From assembly GCF_013694245.2 (NCBI RefSeq), contig NZ_CP059322.2, positions 3,603,001 to 3,667,000 of the forward strand: a DNA stretch of 64,000 nucleotides, read 5' to 3'. This DNA is from Micromonospora ferruginea. GTDB taxonomy: Bacteria > Actinomycetota > Actinomycetes > Mycobacteriales > Micromonosporaceae. The notes under the pieces were generated by a model. It did not search any database, was not told the DNA's origin, and saw nothing but the letters and a program-made list of their open reading frames with translations. Positions within the stretch are counted from its first letter, which is position 1; each line of letters starts with the position of its first letter. The position numbers and the translations under genes are program-made. Below are positions 1 to 8,417 of this stretch, one piece after another.

Positions 1-772
1 CGGCGAGATCCTCGGCGTGACCGACCTGATCGACGCCGCCCGGCTCTCCGAGCGGCAGGAGGAGTCCGACCGGCTCACCACCGCGCAGCGCGCCGCCGCG
101 GACCGCACCTGGGCGTTCGGGCACGTGATCGTGGATGAGGCGCAGGAGCTGTCGCCGATGGCGTGGCGGCTGCTGATGCGCCGCTGCCCCAGCCGGTCGA
201 TGACGATCGTCGGGGACGTGGCGCAGACCGGCGCGCTGGCCGGCACGCCGTCCTGGGGCGAGGCGCTCGCGCCGTACGTGGCGGACCGGTGGCGGTTGGA
301 GGAGCTGACCGTCAGCTACCGCACCCCCGCCGAGATCATGGCGGTCGCCGCCGACGTGCTCGCCGAGATCGACCCGGCGCTGCGCCCACCCCGCTCGGTA
401 CGCGCCACCGGCGTACCGCCGTGGGACCGGACCGTGCCGGCGGACCGGCTCGTCGCCGAGCTGGTCGAGGCGAGCGCCCGCGAGGCGACCGGGCTGGCCG
501 ACGGCCGGCTCGGGGTGATCGTGCCGACCGGGCGGGTGGCGGAGCTGGGTGCGGCGGTCGTCGCCGCGCTGCCCGAGGCGGCGGTGGGCGAGCAGCCGGA
601 GCTGGCGAACCGGGTGGTGGTGCTCACCACCGAGCAGGCCAAGGGGCTGGAGTTCGACTCGGTGCTGGTGGTGGAGCCGGACCGGATCGTCGCGGAGTCG
701 CCGCGCGGGCACAGCGACCTGTACGTCGCCCTGACGCGCGCCACCCAGCGCCTCGGCATCCTCCGGAGGTAA
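1..772 (+). CDS. helR: HelR/HelD-like RNA polymerase recycling ATPase, C-terminal part
   Basis: The frame is open from the left edge, so the gene starts upstream and only about the last 256 residues are seen. Visible superfamily 1 helicase features are a Walker B-like VIVDEAQELSP, then TIVGDVAQ, and near the end TTEQAKGLEFDSVLVVEP and DLYVALTRATQRLGIL, the motif V/VI part of the UvrD fold. The run DEAQELSPMAWRLLMRRCPS is what I associate with the actinobacterial HelD/HelR class rather than with UvrD or Rep. Members of that class use ATP to free stalled RNA polymerase from DNA, and HelR has been linked to rifamycin tolerance. The missing N-terminus, with the RNA polymerase-binding arms, would settle HelR against a generic UvrD-like helicase. 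Confidence 0.7.
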   Translation, partial: GEILGVTDLIDAARLSERQEESDRLTTAQRAAADRTWAFGHVIVDEAQELSPMAWRLLMRRCPSRSMTIVGDVAQTGALAGTPSWGEALAPYVADRWRLEELTVSYRTPAEIMAVAADVLAEIDPALRPPRSVRATGVPPWDRTVPADRLVAELVEASAREATGLADGRLGVIVPTGRVAELGAAVVAALPEAAVGEQPELANRVVVLTTEQAKGLEFDSVLVVEPDRIVAESPRGHSDLYVALTRATQRLGILRR

Positions 773-820
773 GGAGGGGCCCCTCCTTAACGCATTCGGT
801 AGAGGAGGGGCCCCCTTTTA
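771..820. repeat. GGGGCCCC palindromic repeat, likely terminator of helR
   Basis: Directly at the helR stop lies a perfect 18-bp palindrome, AAGGAGGGGCCCCTCCTT (771-788), then the spacer CGCATTCGGTAGAG and a second module, GAGGGGCCCCC followed by TTTT. The same two-module design with the same spacer returns at 49.7 and 53.9 kb. The hairpin and T run suit a terminator, but the repeated sequence shows it belongs to a dispersed family. Confidence 0.8.
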
Positions 821-827
821 ACAACTG

Positions 828-1259
828 TCACCCGGGGTTGGCGCTTTCGTCGGTGACGTTGGCGACCTGGGCGCCGGGGGCGGAGGCGTCGCTGGTGGAG
901 CCGCCGGCCGGGGTGCTCATGCCGCCGGTGGTGGCGTCCCCGGTGGTGGTCGGCGCCACCTTGCCCGGGTGCCGCTCCGGCTGCCGGGCCACCCGGCGCA
1001 CGCTGGCCGGGCCGGCCGTGCCACCGGTCGTGGTCACCGCGCCCTGGCCCCGGGTCGGGCCGCCGTCGCGCAGCACGGTCGGGTCCACCGGCACGTTCGC
1101 CGGGTCGTCCGGATCCAACTCCTGGATCATCCGCTCCTCGTCGGTCCGCGGCACCGTGACCTCGTCGAGGGCGCCCTCGCCGTACACCCCGCCGGCGATC
1201 CGCTGCTCGGCCTGCCGGGCGGCGTCCTGCCGCATGTCGTCCTCACGCACGTCAACCAC
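828..1259 (-). CDS. hypothetical low-complexity protein
   Basis: I do not recognise this 143-residue protein. It has no signal peptide or membrane segment. The first 60 residues are charged (many D, E and R); the rest is rich in G, T, P and A and probably disordered. The GTG start at 1259 follows a weak GGCGAGG-like site. Its 3' end abuts the GGGGCCCC repeat, which would terminate this gene as well as the convergent helicase. The reading frame has strong third-position GC, which supports real coding. Function unknown. Confidence 0.6.
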   Translation of the reverse strand: MVDVREDDMRQDAARQAEQRIAGGVYGEGALDEVTVPRTDEERMIQELDPDDPANVPVDPTVLRDGGPTRGQGAVTTTGGTAGPASVRRVARQPERHPGKVAPTTTGDATTGGMSTPAGGSTSDASAPGAQVANVTDESANPG

Positions 1260-1523
1260 CTCGCCGCTCTCGTGATGTGGGTATCGGTGTGGCGTGCCCG
1301 TGGGCCGGGGGCTGAAACCCGGCGGTGTTTCCGACGGAGAGCGCCCGATGTCCGGAACGACGAGCGGGCCCGGATGCCGCCGGCATCCGGCGGTTACCTT
1401 GTCTCGGGCGCCGGGTAGACGGAGGGTGCCCCCGCCACAGAGCGCGAACCGTGCCGTGGCCGACCCGCGGTAGCGGGGCGAGGGTGTGCAGATACCGACT
1501 CATCAAATCCTGAGGAGGACCAG

Positions 1524-1901
1524 ATGAGCACGCAGGCTGCATCCACCAGGCCGATGAACCGGCCGATGTCCGACGTCCAGAACCGGTCGAGCATGCAGGA
1601 CATGTCGACCCGGCAGATGCCGTCCATGCACGACGGTCACCGGGAGCAGATGCCCAGCCCGGGCACCGAGACGAAGCAGGCGTTCCTGACCACCGAGTTC
1701 TGGGTGTACGCCGCGGCCGCCGCGGTCGTCGTGATCGCCGCGTTCTGGAAGGGCACCACCGCCAACGGCCTGAACATCAACAACCCGAACCAGGCCTGGT
1801 GGTACCTGACCGCGCTGACCGGCGCGTACCTGGTCAGCCGGGGTCTGTCCAAGGCAGGCAGCGCGCGCCGCTCCGGCAAGGAGCGTCGAGGCCGGCACTG
1901 A
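1524..1901 (+). CDS. small membrane protein with Met-rich N-terminus
   Basis: This 125-residue protein follows a good ribosome site (GAGGAGG, 1511-1517). Residues 1-50 are hydrophilic and unusually rich in Met, Ser, Gln and Pro, with repeats of the type R-P-M and R-Q-M. Two hydrophobic segments follow: VYAAAAAVVVIAAFW near residues 57-72 and WYLTALTGAYLVSRG near 92-107, between them a short polar loop (NGLNINNPNQ). The C-terminus is Arg/Lys-rich, which suggests both ends are cytoplasmic. Actinomycetes have many such two-helix proteins of unknown role. The Met-rich head could bind copper, but that is speculation. Confidence 0.7.
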   Translation: MSTQAASTRPMNRPMSDVQNRSSMQDMSTRQMPSMHDGHREQMPSPGTETKQAFLTTEFWVYAAAAAVVVIAAFWKGTTANGLNINNPNQAWWYLTALTGAYLVSRGLSKAGSARRSGKERRGRH

Positions 1902-1923
1902 CCCCACGCCGCACGCCGACGGC

Positions 1924-1953
1924 GACGCCCCCGGGATCCGTCCCGGGGGCGTC
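1924..1953. terminator. bidirectional terminator hairpin
   Basis: A perfect 13-bp stem, GACGCCCCCGGGA with TCCCGGGGGCGTC, and a 4-base loop sits between the convergent genes ending at 1901 and 1965. It can serve both. Confidence 0.75.
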
Positions 1954-1964
1954 GTCGCGTGCCG

Positions 1965-2942
1965 TCACTCCTCGCCGAAGCCGCCAAAGTCCCCGCCGTC
2001 GTCGCCGCCGAACGCGTCGTCGATCATCTCGCCGGCGACCAGGCCGCCGGCCACGCCCAGCGCGGCACCGGCCACCATGCCGCCCATGCCCGGGCCGCGC
2101 CGGCCATGACCGCCGTAGTGGCCGGCGTGACCGTGGTGGCCGCCGAAGCCCTGGGCGCGCAGGCCGCCGTAGCGCGAGGTGGTCTCCCGCAGCCAGCCGT
2201 CCACGACCGGAGTCCAGTCGGTGCGGGCGGCGTCGCTGTGCGGGACGGAGTATCGCCCGAAGACGTCGTGCCCGGCGCTGAGGAAGCCACCGCGCTTGTC
2301 GCACTCCAGGATCACCTCGACGCCCTGCTGGCTGGTCACGAACGTCAGCTCGACCTCGGTGACGGTCTGCGCGTACTGCGGGGCGGCGAAGAACTCGATC
2401 TCCTGGTAGAACGGCAGCGTCTGCGGCACGCCGTAGATGTGGCCGCGCTCCAGGTCGGCGTGCTTGAACCGGAAGCCCAGCGCCTGGAACGCGTCGAGGA
2501 TGCGCTCGTGGATCGGCAGCGGGTGCACCGACACCTGGTCCAGGTCGGACTTGTCGACCGCCCGGGCCACCGCGACCTCGGTGCGCAGGCCCATCGTCAT
2601 GCCGTGCAGCCGCTGGCCGTAGACGTCGGTGACCGGCGTCTCCCACGGCACCGGGAGCTGGAACGGGATGGCGAGCTGCTGCTTCGGGGCCAGCTCGAAC
2701 GCGCCGCTGACCGGCATCCGGTGGAACTCCATGACGCCGGCGTACTCGGTGTCGCCGCCCTCGATCTCGACCCGGGTGACCAGGCCGACGCTGATCTGCT
2801 CGATGCGCGCCGGCGCGTCGCCGCCGACCAGGTTGACGTGCCCGTCCAGGGCGAGCCCGGGCCGGGTGTTCGGGTTGGCGAGCACCGTGTCGACGCTGGG
2901 GCCGCCCACACCGAACGCGCTCAACATCTTCTTGAAGACCAT
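1965..2942 (-). CDS. Spo0M-like sporulation-control protein
   Basis: The 325-residue protein opens with MVFKKMLSAFGVGGPSVDTVL and continues with DGHVNLVGGDAPARIEQI, the pattern of the Spo0M (arrestin-fold) family. In Bacillus Spo0M affects sporulation and division; its job in mycelial actinomycetes is poorly known. Residues 1-245 form the Spo0M body. A Gly/His-rich tail follows (HHGHAGHYGGHGRRG, about 268-282), then a Gly/Ala helix-like patch (VAGAALGVAGGLVAGEM) and an acidic Gly/Asp/Phe end. The His-rich tail could bind metal. It is monocistronic, with its terminator at 1924-1953. Confidence 0.85.
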   Translation of the reverse strand: MVFKKMLSAFGVGGPSVDTVLANPNTRPGLALDGHVNLVGGDAPARIEQISVGLVTRVEIEGGDTEYAGVMEFHRMPVSGAFELAPKQQLAIPFQLPVPWETPVTDVYGQRLHGMTMGLRTEVAVARAVDKSDLDQVSVHPLPIHERILDAFQALGFRFKHADLERGHIYGVPQTLPFYQEIEFFAAPQYAQTVTEVELTFVTSQQGVEVILECDKRGGFLSAGHDVFGRYSVPHSDAARTDWTPVVDGWLRETTSRYGGLRAQGFGGHHGHAGHYGGHGRRGPGMGGMVAGAALGVAGGLVAGEMIDDAFGGDDGGDFGGFGEE

Positions 2943-3051
2943 CGGTCACTCCCGTGGGGGACAGCGTTCCGACATGGACCGTCGGACGCGTGGTGAGGGG
3001 ACCCTAACCGTCGTCGCTGGGAAGTGCCTGAGAGGCACGGGTACGCCGGCG

Positions 3052-3831
3052 TCAGGCCGCGGGGTCGACCACGATCAGCTCGCCCACCTGCTCGCCGAGC
3101 TCCCGCCGGGCGTCGACGGACAGGCCGGCGTCGGTGACCAGCACGTCGGCCTCCCCCAGCGGGGCGATGGTGGCGATGCCGATGGTCTCCCACTTGGTGT
3201 GGTCGGCGAGCACGACCAGGCGACGGGCCGCGCCGATCAGCCGACGGTTCACCGCCGCCTCCAGCAGGTTCGGGGTGGTGAAACCGGTACGCCGGCTCAT
3301 CCCGTGCACGCCGAGGAAGAGCAGGTCGACGTTGAGCGCGGCGATGGCCGCCTCGGCGACCGGGCCGGTCAGCGCGTCCGACGGGGTGCGGATGCCGCCG
3401 GTCAGCACCACGGTCTGGTCGGGGCGGGGGTTCTGGTAGAGCGCGTCGGCGACCGGGATCGAGTTGGTGACCACGGTCAGCCCGCGTACCTCGGCGAGCC
3501 GGGCCGCCAGCGCGGCGGTGGTGGTGCCGGCGGAGAGCGCGACGGCCATGCCCGGCTCGACCAGGCCGGCGGCCCGCTCCACGATGGCCTGCTTCTCGGC
3601 CTGCTGCCGCACCGACTTGGCGGCGAAGCCGGGTTCCTCGGTGGAGCCGGGGCCGGCCAGCGTCGCACCGCCGTGCACCTTGTCGATCAGCCCGCGGTCG
3701 GCGAGCACCTCCAGGTCCCGCCGGATCGTCATGTCCGACACGCCGAAGCGGCTCACCAGGTGGCTGACCCGGACGCCGCCGCGCTGGCGGATCAGCTCCA
3801 GGATGGCGCTCTGCCGTTGTTGGGCGAGCAT
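3052..3831 (-). CDS. DeoR/GlpR-family sugar regulator
   Basis: This 259-residue regulator has the DeoR winged helix at residues 1-57 (RQSAILELIRQRGG, then VSDMTIRRDLEVLADRGLI) and a C-terminal DeoRC sugar-phosphate sensor domain that includes LSAGTTTAALAARL and LVVLADHTKW. The family usually represses carbohydrate operons and is released by a phosphorylated sugar. It lies 37 bp downstream of the GH42 gene on the same strand, so the two are probably one transcript. It is the obvious candidate regulator of that gene and of the divergent transporter operon. Its own hexose-phosphate ligand cannot be read from sequence. Confidence 0.88.
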   Translation of the reverse strand: MLAQQRQSAILELIRQRGGVRVSHLVSRFGVSDMTIRRDLEVLADRGLIDKVHGGATLAGPGSTEEPGFAAKSVRQQAEKQAIVERAAGLVEPGMAVALSAGTTTAALAARLAEVRGLTVVTNSIPVADALYQNPRPDQTVVLTGGIRTPSDALTGPVAEAAIAALNVDLLFLGVHGMSRRTGFTTPNLLEAAVNRRLIGAARRLVVLADHTKWETIGIATIAPLGEADVLVTDAGLSVDARRELGEQVGELIVVDPAA

Positions 3832-3868
3832 GGGGACCTCCTCGGCGGCGCGAGCGGCAGGATACCGG

Positions 3869-5878
3869 TCAGGTGGTCGCGGGTTCGGATGCGACGTCCT
3901 CGCGGACCACCGCCACCTCCCCGGGCGGCACCGTCAGCTCACCGTCGCACCGGGTGCCGCCGAGCAGTTCGACCCCGGTGACCGGCAGGCGGGCCGGCTC
4001 GCCGGTGTGGTTGACCACGAACAGCCAGCTCCGGTCCGCCGCGCGGCGGCGGACCACCTCCACCCCGACCGGCGCGGTCGCCGCCGGGCGCACGCCGGCC
4101 TCGGCGAGCAGCCGGGCCACCAGCCCGTCGGTCGCCGCGTCGTCGAGCCGGGTGCCGACGTACCAGGCGGCGCCCGCGCCGACCGCGTGGCGGGTCAGCG
4201 CGGGCACGCCCGGCAGGGGCCCGTCGGCGTACGCGGCCAGCACGTCCGCGCCCTCGGCGTGCAGCCACTCGGTCCACACGTCGGCGTGCGAGCCGTCGTC
4301 CAGGCGTACCGTCTCGCCGTCGCGCAGCGGGAAGAACTCCTCGGTGCGGACGCCGAGCAGGTCCCGGAACGCGCCGGGGTAGCCGCCGAGCCGGATGTGG
4401 TCGTGCTCGTCGACGATGCCGCTGAAGTAGGTGACCAGCGCGGTGCCGCCCGCCTCGACGAACCGGCGGAGCGCGGCGGCGGTGGCGTCGCGGGTCAGGT
4501 AGAGCGTAGGCACCAGCACGAGCCGGTAGCCGGACAGGTCGGCGGTCGGGTGCACCACGTCGGCGGTGACGCCGGCCCGCCAGAGCGCGCCGTGCAGCGC
4601 GGTCACCCGGTCGGTGTAGGTGACGTCGACGCTGGGGTGGGAGTCGAGTTCCACCCCCCACCACGCCTCGTAGTCGAAGAGCACGGCGACGTCGGCGTCG
4701 ACGCGGCTGCCGCGTACCTCGGCCAGCGCCCGCAGGTCGGCGCCGAGCCGGCAGACCTCGCGGAACACCTTGGTGTCCGGCCCGGCGTGCGGCACCAGCG
4801 CGGAGTGGAACTTCTCCGCGCCGGCGCGGGAGGCGCGCCACTGGAAGAAGAGCACCCCGTCGGCGCCGCGCGCCACGTGCGCGAGGCTGTTGCGGCGCAT
4901 CTGCCCGGGCGTCTTGGCGGCGTTGCGGGGCTGCCAGTTGACCGCGCTGGTGGAGTGCTCCATCAGCAGCCAGGGCGCGCCGCGGGCCACGCCGCGGGTG
5001 TGGTCGGCGGCGAACGCGAGGTCGACCTCGGGACGCGGGTCGGCGGCGTTCAGGTAGTGGTCGTTGGCGACCACGTCGACGTCGTCGGCCCAGGAGTGGT
5101 AGTCCATGTGTTTGATGCCGGTGCCGACCATGAAGTTGGTGGTGACCGGCTGGTGGACGTGCCGCGCCAGCACTTCCCGTTCGGCGCGGAGCTGGGCGCG
5201 CTGCTCGTCGGAGGAGAAGCGCAGGAAGTCGAGCTGCTGGGTCGGGTTGGCGAAGGTCGGCGCGGCGCGCGGCGGGTTCACCTCGGCCCAGTCGTGGTAG
5301 CGCTGGCTCCAGAACGCGGTGCCCCAGGCGGCGTTGAGCGCGTCCAGGTCGCGGTAGCGCTCGCGCAGCCAGCGCCGGAACGCCTCGGCGCTGACGTCGC
5401 AGTAGCAGTGCACGTTGTGGCAGCCCAGTTCGTTGGAGACGTGCCACATCACCACCGCCGGGTGGTCGGCGTACCGCCGGGCGATCGTCTCGACCAGCGC
5501 GAGGGAGCGCTCGCGGAAGACCGGCGAGCTGGGGCAGTACGCCTGCCGGCCGCCGGGCCACAGCACGGTGCCGTCGGCGCGGCGGGGCAGCGTCTCCGGG
5601 TGCCGGTGGGCCAGCCACGGCGGCGGGCTGGCGGTGGCGGTGGCGAGGTCGACGTCGATCCCGCCGTCGTGCAGCAGGTCGAGTGCCCGGTCCAGCCAGC
5701 CGAACTCGTACGCGCCGGGGGCCGGTTCCAGCAGGGCCCAGGAGAAGATGCCGACGGAGACCAGGTTGACCCCGGCGCGGCGCATCAGCTCGATGTCCTC
5801 GGCCCAGACGGTCTCGGGCCACTGCTCGGGGTTGTAGTCCGCGCCGTAGAAGATTCCGTCGCCCTGCCAGTTCCGCAT
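3869..5878 (-). CDS. GH42 beta-galactosidase
   Basis: A 669-residue intracellular enzyme without signal peptide, expected to release terminal beta-galactose from imported oligosaccharides. The N-terminus FYGADYNPEQWPE is typical of GH42. The acid/base Glu is E150 in WHVSNELGCH and the nucleophile is E307 in LLMEHSTS, both in a TIM barrel spanning about 1-375. A trimerisation domain (about 385-590) and a small beta domain complete the usual ~670-residue form. The Cys-rich stretch CHNVHCYCD just after E150, with C115, matches the zinc cluster of some GH42 enzymes. It is transcribed away from the sugar importer and followed by the DeoR gene. Confidence 0.92.
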   Translation of the reverse strand: MRNWQGDGIFYGADYNPEQWPETVWAEDIELMRRAGVNLVSVGIFSWALLEPAPGAYEFGWLDRALDLLHDGGIDVDLATATASPPPWLAHRHPETLPRRADGTVLWPGGRQAYCPSSPVFRERSLALVETIARRYADHPAVVMWHVSNELGCHNVHCYCDVSAEAFRRWLRERYRDLDALNAAWGTAFWSQRYHDWAEVNPPRAAPTFANPTQQLDFLRFSSDEQRAQLRAEREVLARHVHQPVTTNFMVGTGIKHMDYHSWADDVDVVANDHYLNAADPRPEVDLAFAADHTRGVARGAPWLLMEHSTSAVNWQPRNAAKTPGQMRRNSLAHVARGADGVLFFQWRASRAGAEKFHSALVPHAGPDTKVFREVCRLGADLRALAEVRGSRVDADVAVLFDYEAWWGVELDSHPSVDVTYTDRVTALHGALWRAGVTADVVHPTADLSGYRLVLVPTLYLTRDATAAALRRFVEAGGTALVTYFSGIVDEHDHIRLGGYPGAFRDLLGVRTEEFFPLRDGETVRLDDGSHADVWTEWLHAEGADVLAAYADGPLPGVPALTRHAVGAGAAWYVGTRLDDAATDGLVARLLAEAGVRPAATAPVGVEVVRRRAADRSWLFVVNHTGEPARLPVTGVELLGGTRCDGELTVPPGEVAVVREDVASEPATT

Positions 5879-5998
5879 GAGAGCAGAGGGTGCCCCGGTC
5901 CGGGTGCCAAGTCAACACTTTCCAACATCGACTCGAATTACAACGTTTACCGGCTCTTTCCCCTGTCACACCTCGGTTATCACCGTCCTTTTGCCCTC

Positions 5999-6026
5999 TT
6001 GACACCGCCGTACCAAGGGGTAGCTT
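5999..6026 (+). promoter_or_regulatory. candidate promoter of the sugar-importer operon
   Basis: The 228-bp divergent region between the GH42 gene and the lipoprotein gene is less GC-rich than its surroundings. It contains TTGACA (5999-6004), 16 bases, then TAGCTT (6021-6026), a plausible housekeeping promoter about 80 bp before the lipoprotein start. An A/T-rich stretch at about 5912-5952, with TTTCCAACA and TTACAACGTTTACC, is the likeliest place for a DeoR operator, but I see no clean palindrome. Confidence 0.45.
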
Positions 6027-6106
6027 CAACCGCCACCGGCTATTTCTGTTCGGACGTGTGGATTCTCGGTGGATCTCGTAGCACACCTCTCCACGCAGGA
6101 GGCGCA

Positions 6107-7438
6107 ATGTCCCGTCCCCGCTCCCAGGCCGAGTACCTCGCCCGGCTCGTACCCCCGTCCGTCGCCGGCCTGAACCGGCGCTCGCTGCTGGCCGGCGCGG
6201 CCGGCGCGGGCGCGCTGCTCGGCACCGGCGCGCTCGCCGGCTGCGGCGACTCCGACTCCGGTTCCGGCGGCGACGCGAAGAGCGTGTCGCTCGGCTCGAA
6301 CCAGTCGGACCCGAAGCCCAAGGACGTCGTCGCCAAGGTGATGGACGGCTTCAAGACGTCGTCCGGGGTGACCGTCAACATCAACACGGTCGACCACAAC
6401 ACGTTCCAGGAGAACATCAACAACTATCTCCAGGGCAAGCCGGACGACGTGTTCACCTGGTTCGCCGGCTACCGGATGCGGTTCTTCGCGGCCAAGGGCC
6501 TGGCCGGCGACCTCAGCGACGTCTGGGGCAAGCTCGACGGCTACACCGACGCGTTCAAGAAGGCGTCCACCGGCGACGACGGCAAGCAGTACTTCGTGCC
6601 GGCGTCGTACTACCCGTGGGCGGTCTTCTACCGCAAGTCGGTCTGGCAGCAGCGGGGCTACCAGGTGCCCAAGACGCTGGACGACCTGAACACGCTCGGC
6701 GCGCAGATGAAGAAGGACGGGCTGAACCCGATCGCGTTCGCCGACAAGGACGGCTGGCCGGCGATGGGCACGTTCGACATCCTCAACCTGCGGATCAATG
6801 GCTACCAGTTCCACGTCGACCTGATGGCCGGCAAGGAGGCCTGGACCTCCGACAAGGTCAAGAAGGTCTTCGACACCTGGGCCGGACTGCTCCCCCTGCA
6901 CCAGCCCGACTCGCTGGGCCGCACCTGGCAGGAGGCCGCCCAGTCGTTGCAGCAGAAGAAGAGCGGCATGTACCTGCTCGGCCTCTTCGTCGGCCAGCAG
7001 TTCAGCGGCGCCGACCTGGAGGACCTGGACTTCTTCACGTTCCCCGAGGTCGACTCCACGATCGGGGCGAAGGCCCTGGACGCGCCGATCGACGGCTACA
7101 TGATGGCCCGCAAGCCGAAGTCCAAGGACGCGGCCACCAAGCTGCTGACCTACCTGGGCTCGAAGGACGCCGCGAACGTCACGGTGAAGAACGACCCGAG
7201 CACGCTGGTGGCGAACAGCGGCGCGGACACCGCCGGCTACACCGCGCTGCAGAAGAAGGCCGCCGAACTGGTCGGCTCGGCCACCGAGATCGCGCAGTTC
7301 CTCGACCGGGACACCCGGCCGGACTTCGCCTCCACCGTGATCATCCCGGCGCTCCAGCAGTTCATCAAGAACCCGAAGGACATCAGCGGGATGCTCACCA
7401 GCGTCGAGAACCAGAAGAAGTCGATCTTCACTAGCTGA
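6107..7438 (+). CDS. sugar ABC importer, substrate-binding lipoprotein
   Basis: The 443-residue protein begins at ATG 6107 after GCAGGAGG; the open frame extends far upstream but without coding character or a site. The N-terminus has a twin-Arg signal (NRRSLLAGAAGAG, R24-R25) and a lipobox LAGC with Cys46, so it is probably a Tat-exported lipoprotein. The rest is a CUT1 family (SBP_bac_1) binding protein: VTVNINTVDHNTFQENINNY, VFTWFAGYRMRF, a PASYYPWAVFYRKS hinge region and IDGYMMARKPKS. It delivers an oligosaccharide to the two permeases that follow. Flanking alpha- and beta-galactosidases suggest a galactose-containing ligand. Confidence 0.92.
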   Translation: MSRPRSQAEYLARLVPPSVAGLNRRSLLAGAAGAGALLGTGALAGCGDSDSGSGGDAKSVSLGSNQSDPKPKDVVAKVMDGFKTSSGVTVNINTVDHNTFQENINNYLQGKPDDVFTWFAGYRMRFFAAKGLAGDLSDVWGKLDGYTDAFKKASTGDDGKQYFVPASYYPWAVFYRKSVWQQRGYQVPKTLDDLNTLGAQMKKDGLNPIAFADKDGWPAMGTFDILNLRINGYQFHVDLMAGKEAWTSDKVKKVFDTWAGLLPLHQPDSLGRTWQEAAQSLQQKKSGMYLLGLFVGQQFSGADLEDLDFFTFPEVDSTIGAKALDAPIDGYMMARKPKSKDAATKLLTYLGSKDAANVTVKNDPSTLVANSGADTAGYTALQKKAAELVGSATEIAQFLDRDTRPDFASTVIIPALQQFIKNPKDISGMLTSVENQKKSIFTS

Positions 7439-7460
7439 CGGCGGAAAGGGGAAGGACGTC

Positions 7461-8417
7461 ATGTCCGACCTGCCCCTGATCCAAGCGGATCGCGCCGTAC
7501 CGCCGCCGGCCGCGACCACCACCACCGGTGGTCGCGGTCGCCGGCTACGGCTCCTCTCCCGCACCGACCGCGTGGTCATCACGCTGATGGTGCTGCTGCC
7601 CCTACTGCTCGTCCTCGGCCTGGTCTGGCTGCCGGCGGCGGCGACCGTGCTGCTCTCCGGCACGAACTGGGACGGCATCGGCCCACTCAACGAGATCGAC
7701 TGGGTCGGGCTGAAGAACTACGACGACGTGGTCAACAACTACCCGCCGTTCGTCCCCGCGGTGCAGAACAACCTGCTCTGGCTGGCCGCGCTGTTCGTGG
7801 TGGCCACCCCGTTCGGCATGTTCCTCGCCGTGCTGCTCGACAAGGAGCTGCGCGGCAGCCGGTTCTACCAGACCGCGCTCTACCTGCCGGTGGTGCTCTC
7901 GCTGGCGCTGGTCGGCTTCATCTGGCAGCTCATCTACAGCCGGGACCAGGGGCTGCTCAACGGCGTGTTCGGCGGCGACACCGACTGGTACGGCGACCCG
8001 AACGTCAACATCTGGGCGGTGCTGGTGGCCGCCGGCTGGCGACACGTCGGCTACATCATGCTGCTCTACCTGGCCGGCCTGAAGGGCGTCGACCCGTCGC
8101 TGCGGGAGGCCGCCGCGGTCGACGGCTCCTCGGAGACCAGCACGTTCTTCCGGGTCGTCTTCCCGGTGATGCGCCCGATCAACATCATCGTGCTGGTGGT
8201 GACCGTGATCGAGTCGCTGCGCGCGTTCGACCTGGTCTGGGTCATCAACAAGGGCCGCAACGGGCTGGAGCTGATCTCGGCCCTGGTCACCCAGAACGTG
8301 GTCGGCGAGGCGAGCCGGATCGGCTTCGGCTCCGCGCTGGCCACCATCATGCTGGCCGTCTCCCTGGTCTTCATCACCATCTACCTCTGGACCGTCATGC
8401 GGGAGGGCAAGCGATGA
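7461..8417 (+). CDS. sugar ABC importer permease, MalF type
   Basis: The 318-residue inner-membrane protein has a cytoplasmic N-terminus of about 35 residues and six or so hydrophobic helices (first at VVITLMVLLPLLLVLGLVW). The permease EAA loop, EAAAVDGSSETSTFFRVVFP, lies near residues 215-234 and is where the ATPase subunit docks. It starts 22 bp after the lipoprotein gene with AAAGGGGAAGG upstream and overlaps the next permease by 4 bp, which indicates translational coupling. Together they make the CUT1 channel. Confidence 0.92.
   Translation: MSDLPLIQADRAVPPPAATTTTGGRGRRLRLLSRTDRVVITLMVLLPLLLVLGLVWLPAAATVLLSGTNWDGIGPLNEIDWVGLKNYDDVVNNYPPFVPAVQNNLLWLAALFVVATPFGMFLAVLLDKELRGSRFYQTALYLPVVLSLALVGFIWQLIYSRDQGLLNGVFGGDTDWYGDPNVNIWAVLVAAGWRHVGYIMLLYLAGLKGVDPSLREAAAVDGSSETSTFFRVVFPVMRPINIIVLVVTVIESLRAFDLVWVINKGRNGLELISALVTQNVVGEASRIGFGSALATIMLAVSLVFITIYLWTVMREGKR

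Noticed and set aside
3464..6106. A giant N-terminal extension of the sugar-binding lipoprotein
   Set aside because: The frame is open only because it is antisense to the GH42 gene. The Tat signal, lipobox and ribosome site fix the start at 6107.
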